DNA from: DATBLQ01 sp036555325
Lineage (GTDB): Bacteria > Pseudomonadota > Alphaproteobacteria > Rhizobiales > Aestuariivirgaceae
Length of the DNA stretch: 64,000 bases
NCBI GenBank assembly: GCA_036555325.1
Contig: DATBLQ010000081.1
Location: 16,322 to 80,321 of the forward strand
Direction: 5' to 3'
This document shows positions 17,809-26,011 of this stretch, piece by piece. Numbering within the stretch: the stretch's first letter is position 1; every line of letters starts with the position of its first letter. Position numbers and translations under genes: made by a program. The notes under the pieces are model-generated. The model had not been told where the DNA came from. It saw only the letters and a program-made list of their open reading frames with translations, and ran no database searches.

Positions 17809-18003
17809 CTACTTCAGCTCGATAACGCCTTCGACCACGTGATGAAGATCGGTGCCTTCTGCGGTTACCACCGCTTTTACCTTAAGCCGGTCACTCATGG
17901 GCGAACGTTTCTCGTGGACCAAACGTTCGATCTCGCGCTGCGAGGTAACACCAACCTGTTTCAGGAACTTTCGCATCGACATATTGAATCGGTCTTCATC
18001 CAT
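17809..18003 (-). CDS. Small conserved protein, DUF6494-like
   Basis: A 64-residue protein beginning MDEDRFNMSMRKFLKQVGVTS, a composition I associate with DUF6494; the family name is from memory. The first half is a helical basic segment (QREIERLVHEK), and the second is a short beta-rich stretch ending in EGVIELK. It lies 11 bases after cobO in the same direction, under the riboswitch-led block, so it is probably co-expressed with cobalamin genes. No catalytic or metal-binding motif is visible and its function is unknown. Confidence 0.7.
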   Translation of the reverse strand: MDEDRFNMSMRKFLKQVGVTSQREIERLVHEKRSPMSDRLKVKAVVTAEGTDLHHVVEGVIELK

Positions 18004-18014
18004 TGTGGTATTTC

Positions 18015-18647
18015 CTAGAATTCAATCCCTGCCTGAGCTTTCACGCCTGAACGGAAGGGATGCTTGATCAGCTCCATCTCGGTAACCAGATCGGCAATCT
18101 CTATCATTCGCTCGCTGGCATTGCGGCCGGTCACGATGATGTGCTTGTCTGCCGGTTTGTTTTTCAAAACTTCAATTATCTCGTCCAGGGGCAGGTAATC
18201 GTAGCGCAAGACGATATTTAGTTCATCAAGCAGAACCATCCTGTAGGATGGATCGCTGATCATGCGCTTGGCTTCCTCCCAGCCGGCGCGAGCGTGAGCA
18301 ATATCTCGCTGACGGTCCTGGGTTTCCCAGGTGAATCCTTCACCCATTACCTTGATCGTGCACAACTCTGGGAAACCTTCGAGTATCACACGCTCGCCCG
18401 TGTTCCAGGCGCCTTTTACGAACTGGACAATCCCGACTCTCATTCCGTGGCCAATGGCTCTCATGACCATGCCAAAAGCTGCGGAGGATTTGCCCTTCCC
18501 TTTCCCGGTGTGCACGATGATAAGGCCTCTTTCAATGGTCTTGCCGGCGAGGATCTTGTCGCGTGCAGCCTTTTTCTTCCGCATTTTCTCGGCATGACGA
18601 ACGTCGAGGTCGCCAGCCTTGTTCGCCTTTTCACCGTCATCGTTCAT
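18015..18647 (-). CDS. cobO: Cob(I)yrinic acid a,c-diamide adenosyltransferase
   Basis: A 210-residue ATP:corrinoid adenosyltransferase of the CobO/BtuR family. The P-loop is HTGKGKGKSSAAFG near residue 46 and the family segments QFVKGAWNTGE, VLLDELNIVLRYDYL and VTGRNASERMIEIADLVTEM are all present. The N-terminal 35 residues are charged and probably flexible. ATG 18647 overlaps the cobN stop (ATGA), so it is coupled to cobN. It adds the upper adenosyl ligand after cobalt insertion. Confidence 0.94.
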   Translation of the reverse strand: MNDDGEKANKAGDLDVRHAEKMRKKKAARDKILAGKTIERGLIIVHTGKGKGKSSAAFGMVMRAIGHGMRVGIVQFVKGAWNTGERVILEGFPELCTIKVMGEGFTWETQDRQRDIAHARAGWEEAKRMISDPSYRMVLLDELNIVLRYDYLPLDEIIEVLKNKPADKHIIVTGRNASERMIEIADLVTEMELIKHPFRSGVKAQAGIEF

Positions 18648-21600
18648 TGCAAACTGCCTTCCATGAGGCGGGAGAGTTCACTGTAGGCCGAATTCGACCT
18701 CGGTGTCCAAAGGCCGCGAACTATCGCTTCAGTAAATCGCTCGGCCAATTCCTTGAGTGCTGAACGGTTGTTCGCCGCAATGAAACCCTGAACCTGTTCA
18801 TCGGCTATGAACGCATCATAGGCAAGATCGAAATGATGCGATCTGGCAGCGCCGGTCGTTGCCGAAAAGGCAAACAGATAGTCAACCGTGGCAACGATCT
18901 CAAAGGCGCCCTTATACCCGTGGCGCATCACTCCCGCGATCCATTTGGGATTGACCACGCGGGAACGCACGACTCGCGCAATCTCTTCCTCCAACGTCCG
19001 GATGACCGGTCGATCGGGGCGTGAGTGGTCATTGTGGTAGACCGCCGGTCGCTCGCCGGAGGCTTGTTCGACGGCAGCTGTCATGCCGCCTTCGAATTGG
19101 TAGTAATCGTCGCTGTCAAGGAGGTCGTGCTCGCGGTTATCCTGGTTGTGAACGACGGCTTCGATAGTCTTTAAACGGCGTTGGAACGCAGTTTCGCTGG
19201 GCGTTCCCTGATCGATTGCGCCATAGGCGTAAGACCCCCAGGCGACATAGGCCCTTGCGAGATCCGATCTCTCGGCCCAGAGCTTCTCATCCATGATCGC
19301 CTGTAGGCCAGCACCATAGGTGCCGGGCTTCGAACCGAATATGCGCTGCCCCGCAATCTGCGCTGCTTCGCCACCCGCTGCACCCTGCGCAACGAGCTCG
19401 GCTGCATCGCTCCGCATTCGCGCGGCTATGGGATTGTCTGTTTCGATTTCATCCAAGTCGCCTATTGCTCGCACCGCTCTGTCGAACAGCTCGATCTGCA
19501 GCGGAAATGCATCGCGAAAGAAGCCTGATATCCGAAGTGTTACGTCCACGCGAGGACGGCCGAGCGCACTGAGCGGGGTGATCTCGAATCCTGAAACGCG
19601 CCAACTTGATGGGTCCCAGCGCGGTTTTGCCCCGATCAGGGCGAGGGCCTGAGCGATATCGTCGCCACCCGTTCGCATGTTGGAGGTCCCCCATACCGAC
19701 AGTCCCATGGCTCGGGGAAAAGTGCCGTGCTCCTGAAAATGCCGAAGCAACATGGCTTCGGCGGACCGCTGACCCAGCGACCATGCAGTCGGGGTGGGCA
19801 CGGCGCGGTTGTCGATGGAAAAGAAATTGCGTCCCGTAGGCAATACATCAAGCCGCCCGCGGGTCGGAGCGCCGGCTGGGCCTGGCTCGACGAACCGGCC
19901 ATCGAGTCCTTTAAGCAGATTGGCCAGCTCATTCTTTCCGCTGTCATAAAGGGCAGGACGAATCCTCGCTGACACTTCATCGAGGATCGTACGCGTCGCC
20001 GGCCACTGTGGCGAGCAGCTCTGCGGAGATTCGATGAAATGAGCAGCGAGCAGTTCGAGTCGCTCAACCGTATCCCCGTTGGTGCGCCATGGTGATGGGA
20101 GGAGGTCTGCAAGCAGTTTCGGCCGCGCGCGACTCCACGGCTCTGCCATGGCGCACGATAGGGGATCGAAGCCACCGAAACCGAGATCAGCCGCCAACGC
20201 ATTCAGCAGCGACCGGTCGGCTCCTTCGCCCAGTTTGCGCGGCGCGCGTACCAGGGCGGCAATCAGATCCCTTTCCAGCCTGCCGGTAGGGGTCTCGCCA
20301 AGGACATGAAGCCCGTCTCTGATCTGCGCCTCTTTCAGATCACAGAGCCACGCATCGAGTCTTTGCAGTGCCCCGTCGCTCTCGTCATCGTTGATGCCCG
20401 CATCGACATCGATCTTCGCAGCGTGGGCAGCTTCGAATATCCTATCGCGCAAAGCAGTCGCGCGGCGCCGATCGACGCTGGATGCAAGATAGTACTCATC
20501 GACCAGCGCCTCCAGATCGCGCAGCGGACCGTAGGCTTCCGCGCGGGTAAGCGGAGGAGTGAGATGGTCGATGATCACGGCACCGCTCCGCCGTTTGGCC
20601 TGCGTTCCCTCTCCAGGGTCATTCACGATGAAGGGATATAGATGCGGCAATGCACCGAAGACTGCTTCGGGATAGCACCCGTCACTAAGCGCAACTGCTT
20701 TGCCCGGCAGCCATTCCAGATTGCCATGCTTCCCATTGTGTATCAGCGCATGGGCACCGAACACTGCTCCAAGCCAGATGTAGAACGCGAAATAACCGTG
20801 CGGAGGCACCAATGCCGGATCATGGTAGCTGCTCTTTGGATCGATGTTGTAGCCACGCGCCGGTTGGATGCCGATGACGACTGACCCATATTGGCGAACC
20901 GCGATATCAAATGCTCCCTCGGCAAAAAACGGGTCACTCTCCGGTGCACCCCACCGCCGATGAATCTCATCTTGGATTTTTCCGGAAAGTTTGCCGAAAT
21001 GGTCGAGATAGATGTCCAAGCCCAGCTTGGCTCCGCCGCGGGGTTTCTTTGGCGACTGGTTGGTTGGGCCAATCAATAGCTCTTCAATAAGATCGTTGCC
21101 GGAGGAAGGGATATCGGAAATGCAGTACCCGCTCTGGGCGAGCGATTTCATAATATTGATCGTACTGGCAGGAGTGTCGTACCCAACGCCGTTGCCCACC
21201 CGTCCGTCGCGGTTGGGGTAGTTTGCCAGAACAATGGCAATTCTTCTTTCCGGTGCCGGTGTCTGGTGCAGTTTTACCCAGTTCGCGGCAAGTGCGGTGG
21301 TAAACTCTATCCTGCTTGGCTGCGGCTTATACTTGACGATCCGGCATTGCGTCCCTTCATGCCGCCCGGCATCGGTTTTGAACGACAGGGCTCTCGTCAG
21401 TATGCGGCCGTCGAGTTCCGGCAACACCACATTCATTGCCAAATCGCGCGCCGACAAGCCTTGAGAATTCTGCTGCCAGGCCAATTCCGTCGTCCCAGCC
21501 AGAATGGCCTGCAACACTGGGCAGTCACACGCGCGAAACGGGTTGTCCAAGACTTCACCCGTGGCTGTGGCGATGGCAAAGGCGGTGGTATTGATGATGA

Positions 21601-22342
21601 TCGAGGGCGGATGTTCGGCGAAACAATTCGCAATGAACAGCGCCGATTCCCTGTCCTTGAGGCTCTGGACGAAAACGCAGACAGGATTAAGCCCCCTATT
21701 GAGGAGAGAGTCTCCCAGCACATCGATTGGCTCGGTAAAGGCGCTCTCGATGAGAGCGCGGTAGAATACGACCGCCGCGATCGGAGCATTCCCCGAGGCT
21801 TCCCTATAGAGCCCGCAGCGCGCCAATCGTTTCGCCGCCACCGGCTCTGGGCCTTCTCTGATCAGGAACTGGCCGAAACGGATGGCGTTGGCAATGTTCT
21901 CCACACCGCCCTCGGCGAAATAGAGACGCAAACGTTCAACTGCGAGCGGGCTCACCGTATTATGTCGCAGCAACGCGGGATCGGGAAACTGGTCTCCCGG
22001 AAGCACCGCGAGGTTGATCGACTGCTGGCGTGCCAGCGCCTCTATCACATCGATGCCATAGGGCCAGTATGCTTTGCCGCCAAGTTGGCGAACAATGATC
22101 AGCTTCGCGCGCGAAAGCGTTCGTTCGGCGTAAAGGTCAACCGACATGTTGTGCTGAAGGTGCAGAATATTGGCAAGCCGCAGGCTTGGCCTAGGCTGCG
22201 GCAGGGTATCATAGGCTCGCGCCAGGCAGGCGAGGTCCGAGTCGGCTGAAGAAAGAACGACGATATCCGCCGAATCCTGTTGGAGATCGATGGCTTCTTG
22301 GCCATCTCCAATCACGCCGGATTGTGTTGCCAAAAGATGCAT
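18644..22342 (-). CDS. cobN: Aerobic cobaltochelatase subunit CobN
   Basis: A 1232-residue protein of the CobN/magnesium-chelatase H family, the large subunit that binds hydrogenobyrinate a,c-diamide. Typical text includes NGKHGNLEWLPGKAVALS near residue 700, PFIVNDPGEGTQAKRR and WGTSNMRTGGDDIAQALALIG near 970. Length agrees with CobN elsewhere. ATG 22342 (MHLLATQSG) is used; an open frame reaching 22459 is not supported. CobN needs the AAA+ subunits CobS and CobT, which are not in this window. It lies 23 bases after cobW. Confidence 0.95.
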   Translation of the reverse strand: MHLLATQSGVIGDGQEAIDLQQDSADIVVLSSADSDLACLARAYDTLPQPRPSLRLANILHLQHNMSVDLYAERTLSRAKLIIVRQLGGKAYWPYGIDVIEALARQQSINLAVLPGDQFPDPALLRHNTVSPLAVERLRLYFAEGGVENIANAIRFGQFLIREGPEPVAAKRLARCGLYREASGNAPIAAVVFYRALIESAFTEPIDVLGDSLLNRGLNPVCVFVQSLKDRESALFIANCFAEHPPSIIINTTAFAIATATGEVLDNPFRACDCPVLQAILAGTTELAWQQNSQGLSARDLAMNVVLPELDGRILTRALSFKTDAGRHEGTQCRIVKYKPQPSRIEFTTALAANWVKLHQTPAPERRIAIVLANYPNRDGRVGNGVGYDTPASTINIMKSLAQSGYCISDIPSSGNDLIEELLIGPTNQSPKKPRGGAKLGLDIYLDHFGKLSGKIQDEIHRRWGAPESDPFFAEGAFDIAVRQYGSVVIGIQPARGYNIDPKSSYHDPALVPPHGYFAFYIWLGAVFGAHALIHNGKHGNLEWLPGKAVALSDGCYPEAVFGALPHLYPFIVNDPGEGTQAKRRSGAVIIDHLTPPLTRAEAYGPLRDLEALVDEYYLASSVDRRRATALRDRIFEAAHAAKIDVDAGINDDESDGALQRLDAWLCDLKEAQIRDGLHVLGETPTGRLERDLIAALVRAPRKLGEGADRSLLNALAADLGFGGFDPLSCAMAEPWSRARPKLLADLLPSPWRTNGDTVERLELLAAHFIESPQSCSPQWPATRTILDEVSARIRPALYDSGKNELANLLKGLDGRFVEPGPAGAPTRGRLDVLPTGRNFFSIDNRAVPTPTAWSLGQRSAEAMLLRHFQEHGTFPRAMGLSVWGTSNMRTGGDDIAQALALIGAKPRWDPSSWRVSGFEITPLSALGRPRVDVTLRISGFFRDAFPLQIELFDRAVRAIGDLDEIETDNPIAARMRSDAAELVAQGAAGGEAAQIAGQRIFGSKPGTYGAGLQAIMDEKLWAERSDLARAYVAWGSYAYGAIDQGTPSETAFQRRLKTIEAVVHNQDNREHDLLDSDDYYQFEGGMTAAVEQASGERPAVYHNDHSRPDRPVIRTLEEEIARVVRSRVVNPKWIAGVMRHGYKGAFEIVATVDYLFAFSATTGAARSHHFDLAYDAFIADEQVQGFIAANNRSALKELAERFTEAIVRGLWTPRSNSAYSELSRLMEGSLQ

Positions 22343-22365
22343 GCTTGTCAGCCGATGGCAGTGCT

Positions 22366-23400
22366 TCAGGCAGAAAGTTCGGCCGCGATTGCCTCGCGGT
22401 TCAAACCTTTCATCCCAATGACGACGAGGGAGCTTGAACGGAATTCGCCATTGCCCCAAGGGCGATCGAAGTAGCTTTCCAGACGAGGGCCAACCGCCTG
22501 AACAAGCAGACGCGAGCGTGATCCCGCCAAGTTGAGAAACCCTTTCAGCCGCAGAATATCGTGATTGGCGATCAATCGCCGGACGCGCTTGAGGTACGCA
22601 TCGCGGTCGGCAATCTCTCCCAACGGTACGACGAAGCTTTCAAAATCGTCATGGTCGTGTTCGCTGTCCCCCTCCAACTCGTGATGAGAACGACGATGCT
22701 TCAGATCAGTTTCGGCCTCGACGGCAAGTCCGAGCAGCGCCGCTGCGTCGATCCTGCCATGCTCGGTGCCGATAAGGCGCGCGCCGGGTCTAAGCCGTCG
22801 CTTGATGTCATGCCTCACCCTGTCGATATTGGGTGAGTCCAAAAGGTCCATCTTGTTAACCAGCACGACATCGGCGCAGGCGAGCTGATCTTCGAACAAT
22901 TCTTCGATTGGATTGTCGTGATCGAGGTTTGGATCGGCTGCCCGCTGAGCGGCCATGGCCTTTTCATCGGTAACGAACCGTCCCGCCGCAACTGCGGCGC
23001 CGTCAACCACCGTGATCACCCCATCCACGGTGACGCGCATCGCTATTTCCGGCCAGTTGAACGCCCGCACCAGCGGCTGGGGCAGGGCAAGCCCCGAAGT
23101 TTCAATGATGATGTGGTCGGGCGAGGAGTGGCGCCCCAGAAGCTTCGACATGGTTGGGATGAAATCGTCAGCCACAGTGCAACAGATGCAGCCGTTCGCC
23201 AGCTCGATGATGTCATCCTCTCCGCAGCCATCGCTGCAACCTCTTAGGATTTCCCCGTCGACGCCGATGTCGCCGAATTCGTTCACAATGAGAGCAATCC
23301 GCCGGCCGTTGGCTGTTCTGAGCAGGTGGCGAATAAGCGTGGTCTTGCCGGCACCCAGGAAGCCAGTGATGATTGTTGCGGGGATTTTTTGTTGCATCAT
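22366..23400 (-). CDS. cobW: CobW family GTP-binding metallochaperone
   Basis: A 344-residue G3E GTPase. The Walker A motif is TGFLGAGKTTLIRHLL at about residue 12, the metal-binding CxCC motif is in NGCICCTV near 77, and NKMD is the guanine-specificity motif near 183. A short His/Asp stretch (SEHDHDD) lies near 245. It is thought to deliver cobalt to the CobN chelatase. The start is the tandem ATGATG at 23400/23397, overlapping the cbtA stop. An open frame extending to 23775 reads through cbtA and is spurious. Confidence 0.93.
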   Translation of the reverse strand: MMQQKIPATIITGFLGAGKTTLIRHLLRTANGRRIALIVNEFGDIGVDGEILRGCSDGCGEDDIIELANGCICCTVADDFIPTMSKLLGRHSSPDHIIIETSGLALPQPLVRAFNWPEIAMRVTVDGVITVVDGAAVAAGRFVTDEKAMAAQRAADPNLDHDNPIEELFEDQLACADVVLVNKMDLLDSPNIDRVRHDIKRRLRPGARLIGTEHGRIDAAALLGLAVEAETDLKHRRSHHELEGDSEHDHDDFESFVVPLGEIADRDAYLKRVRRLIANHDILRLKGFLNLAGSRSRLLVQAVGPRLESYFDRPWGNGEFRSSSLVVIGMKGLNREAIAAELSA

Positions 23401-24089
23401 GGCACGGTACGTCGACGCGTGGCGCGATCGTGAACGAGGCCAAAGCCCAGGCCCAGAAACACCCAAAACACCGCAGCCGTCGCGAGCGCATTGGCGGCAA
23501 AACCTGACGCCAGCTGAGCAGGGACGTTGCTCTCCTGGCTCGGAGCATCGGGCGCGCCGATCAGATGGGGCAAGGCAATCAGCAGTATCGCGAGGGCTAA
23601 ATAGCCGGGCGAGCGCTTCTTGGCGAGAAGTGTCAGGCCGCCGGCGGTCGCGGCGACGGCAAACCACCACCACACCTGTCGCGCCGACAAATCCGCTGCA
23701 GGCATGCCTGGCAACTCGGGTGGCAAACCGGCCGAAGGGGCAAGGGAAAAAACCATGAACCCGCACAGACCCCAAAGCGCGCCGTTTGCCACAGTGATGG
23801 GCAAGTTGAGGAGGAACGAGGCCCCGATCATCAGCAGTGCAAATGCAATTGAAACGATGCTGTTGGCAAGGACCGTGTAGGCGGTACGCTCTAGACCGTC
23901 GACGGGGGCCCAGGGCTCTACCTCCGCTGCCGGCTGGCCGGAAGCATTGGAATGTTCGTGGGCCCCTTTGTGCTCATACGCTTCAGCCGCCAGAATATAG
24001 GGCGTCACCCGAAAATATTGCATGGCGGACATGACGAGCCCTCCCGCCAAGCCAACGAGAATCGCGGCAAAGAACATTCGCCGGAACAT
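23397..24089 (-). CDS. cbtA: CbtA family cobalt transporter subunit
   Basis: A 230-residue inner-membrane protein with about six hydrophobic segments. Family features are GLVMSAMQYFRVTPYILAAEAYE in the first helix/loop and APSAGLPPELPGMPAADLSARQVWWW near 115-140. CbtA is predicted from genomic context to work with CbtB in B12-regulated cobalt uptake. It overlaps cobW (ATGATG junction) and follows cbtB by 20 bases, all under the cobalamin riboswitch. Confidence 0.92.
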   Translation of the reverse strand: MFRRMFFAAILVGLAGGLVMSAMQYFRVTPYILAAEAYEHKGAHEHSNASGQPAAEVEPWAPVDGLERTAYTVLANSIVSIAFALLMIGASFLLNLPITVANGALWGLCGFMVFSLAPSAGLPPELPGMPAADLSARQVWWWFAVAATAGGLTLLAKKRSPGYLALAILLIALPHLIGAPDAPSQESNVPAQLASGFAANALATAAVFWVFLGLGFGLVHDRATRRRTVP

Positions 24090-24109
24090 GCGTGTTTGTC
24101 CTGCTCGAC

Positions 24110-24286
24110 TCAGTGACAGGGAAAGCCGATGGCGTGACGTGTGTCGTGGGCTGCGTTGTGAAGAAAATCGCTGCCGGCAAAACCCGCACCAGCGAGCAAT
24201 AGAATGCCGCAGGCCATGATCAGAAGACCTGAGAACGTCCGTTGGCCGATGAATGTGGAAAGTACGAATGCGGCTGTGTTTGTCAT
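24110..24286 (-). CDS. cbtB: CbtB family cobalt transporter subunit
   Basis: A 58-residue protein with one membrane helix (FSGLLIMACGILLLAGAGF) and a C-terminal metal-binding tail, HNAAHDTRHAIGFPCH, which is diagnostic of CbtB. ATG 24286 is preferred because GGAGG lies 12 bases upstream; a GTG at 24298 abuts that GGAGG. It is the first gene after the riboswitch. Confidence 0.88.
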   Translation of the reverse strand: MTNTAAFVLSTFIGQRTFSGLLIMACGILLLAGAGFAGSDFLHNAAHDTRHAIGFPCH

Positions 24287-24337
24287 GAGCGTTTTCACCC
24301 TCCGTGAGCTCAGCGGGTCGAAAGATGGACCCTTTTG

Positions 24338-24545
24338 CGCAAGGCGGCAGGTCTCCTGACTTGCGGGTCCGTAGCGCCTCGCGGGCCTTCCCGGGCTCTT
24401 CGGCCCAGTGGCAAATCGCGAAAAGACGCCTCTCCGCTCACAGTTGCGGGGGCAGTCACGGCATTGGCCCCTGATGGGTCGTCCGCACCGTGTTCCCTGT
24501 TAGGTCTCTGGCCGGCTGGCTTCGAGTCACCGCCTAACGTTAACC
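24338..24545 (-). promoter_or_regulatory. Cobalamin riboswitch
   Basis: On the minus strand the sequence shows the cobalamin-riboswitch hallmarks in order: a GCCACTG element followed by GGGAAGGC (about 24375-24410), and the conserved B12-box-like 3' segment GTCAGGAGACCTGCC (24346-24360), with a long paired 5' region starting near 24545. Downstream is a small hairpin GGGTC-CATCTTTC-GACCC (24315-24332), then the GGAGG ribosome site of cbtB, a plausible expression platform acting on translation. The limits are approximate. Confidence 0.93.
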
Positions 24546-24662
24546 AGATTTGCATGAATCCGCCCAACCGTCAAAGGAGTTGCAAAATTGCCTGAGTTTT
24601 CAACAGCAAACAACCCCTCTGACAGGAGCTTGGCAGCGAGATTGCCCTGCGTTAGAATATTA

Positions 24663-24676
24663 ATTGAACATTCAAT
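24663..24676. promoter_or_regulatory. Candidate BetI/TetR-type operator
   Basis: ATTGAACATTCAAT is an inverted repeat (ATTGA-ACAT-TCAAT) lying 16-29 bases before the Rieske gene start. It resembles, from memory, BetI operators of choline/betaine genes. No betI gene is in the window, so this is an inference from the palindrome and its position only. Confidence 0.4.
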
Positions 24677-24691
24677 CAAAATAGGCCCCAG

Positions 24692-25912
24692 ATGGATATC
24701 GCCCTCGCCAAAGCGAATGAGATGGTTCAGCCAAAGCTTGACGACCAGCGGCGCTCAGGGTTGCCGGGGTGGACATATTTCAGCGAGGAGATCCTGGAAC
24801 TCGAGAAGGAAAACCTTTTCCGCCGATGCTGGCAACTCATCGGCCACGTAAGCGATATTCCGCTGCCTGGTGACTATACGACGTTCGATGTCGCGGGCGA
24901 GCGGGCTCTCGCAGTGCGTGGGAAGGACGGCGGCATCCGCTGCTTTCACAATGTATGCCGGCACCGCGGGTCACGCGTGGTTGCCAACGCGCAGGGCAAT
25001 TGCAAATCTGCCATCGTCTGTCCGTTTCATGGCTGGGCCTACAATCTTGACGGCACCCTCAGAGGCGCCCCAGCCCCACGCAGCCTGCCCAAGCTCGAGC
25101 CTGAGAAGCACGGACTGATTCCGCTCGAACAGGAGATTTTTCACGGTTTCATCTTCGTGCGTTTCAAGCCCGGGCCGCAGCCCTCTGTCGCGGCGATGCT
25201 CAACATTTACGAGCCCCTCTTCATTGTTCACAAGACCACGGAAATTAAGCCAATTTGCACCATGTGGGAGGCGGAGATCCCCGCCAATTGGAAAGCCGTT
25301 CGCGATGTGGACAATGAAGGCTACCACGTCCCCATTGCGCACCCGGGCCTCTACGATCTCTATGGGCGCCAATATGTTGACGAGCTGCCCGGCCGCGGGG
25401 TGGGTCGCTCGGTTGGCAGATTCGATGCTGTCAAATCGAAGCGATGGAGTGTCCGTCACTACAAGACGATAAGGCCGCGTCCTTCCCGAGAGCTCGGAGA
25501 CGAGGCCAACAACTGGACCTATGTCGGGATGTTCCCCAATACCGTCTTCATGCTCTACCCGGAAATGGCGGGGTACTATCAGGAATGGCCCTTAGGCGTT
25601 GGCCGCACCGTTCAGCGCGGCAAAATGTACGGTCATCCCGACGAGCGACGCAGCATGAGGCTCGCCCGTTACCTCGCACAGCGCATCGAACGGGAAACGG
25701 CCCGCGAGGACCACCAACTCATCGTTTGGTCGTGTGAGGCGATGAAATCGAGCGCCTTTGCCGGCATAATCCTGTCCGATCACGAGACAGGGGTCAGGGA
25801 ATACCATGACCAGCTGCGGGAATTGATGCCGGTATTCGATCAGGAAAGGGAACCCGCCCCCGGCACGGTGGCGAAGCTTAACGAGGATCTCAAAAACGCC
25901 ACTGCCGGATAA
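24692..25912 (+). CDS. Rieske non-heme iron oxygenase alpha subunit
   Basis: A 406-residue ring-hydroxylating-type oxygenase. The N-terminal Rieske domain binds [2Fe-2S] through NVCRHRGSR and CPFHGWAYNLDG (about 88-122). The catalytic domain has the mononuclear iron site NWKAVRDVDNEGYHVPIAHPG near 200-220 and a later carboxylate in REDHQL near 345. Family members include choline, glycine-betaine, stachydrine and carnitine monooxygenases as well as aromatic dioxygenases. No beta subunit or reductase gene is adjacent, so electrons must come from elsewhere. The adjacent importer and the BetI-like site favour a quaternary amine over an aromatic, but this is inference. Confidence 0.88.
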   Translation: MDIALAKANEMVQPKLDDQRRSGLPGWTYFSEEILELEKENLFRRCWQLIGHVSDIPLPGDYTTFDVAGERALAVRGKDGGIRCFHNVCRHRGSRVVANAQGNCKSAIVCPFHGWAYNLDGTLRGAPAPRSLPKLEPEKHGLIPLEQEIFHGFIFVRFKPGPQPSVAAMLNIYEPLFIVHKTTEIKPICTMWEAEIPANWKAVRDVDNEGYHVPIAHPGLYDLYGRQYVDELPGRGVGRSVGRFDAVKSKRWSVRHYKTIRPRPSRELGDEANNWTYVGMFPNTVFMLYPEMAGYYQEWPLGVGRTVQRGKMYGHPDERRSMRLARYLAQRIERETAREDHQLIVWSCEAMKSSAFAGIILSDHETGVREYHDQLRELMPVFDQEREPAPGTVAKLNEDLKNATAG

Positions 25913-26011
25913 AGGGAAGTTGATTCCGCCGGTCCATCAAAGCTAATACCGTTGCATCTCCTGGTGAGCTAGGAGGGGCAGGGTCTAGTCCTTGCGCTTG
26001 GGAGATCCGGC

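Noticed and set aside
21266..22249. A 327-codon plus-strand open frame inside cobN
   Set aside because: It is antisense to clear CobN coding sequence, and its Arg/Gln/Gly-rich translation looks like a shadow of cobN codons.
25913..26011. Possible riboswitch before the YnjB-like gene
   Set aside because: A CTCCT/AGGAG hairpin is present, but none of the conserved elements of TPP, guanidine (ykkC) or other riboswitches I know could be matched.
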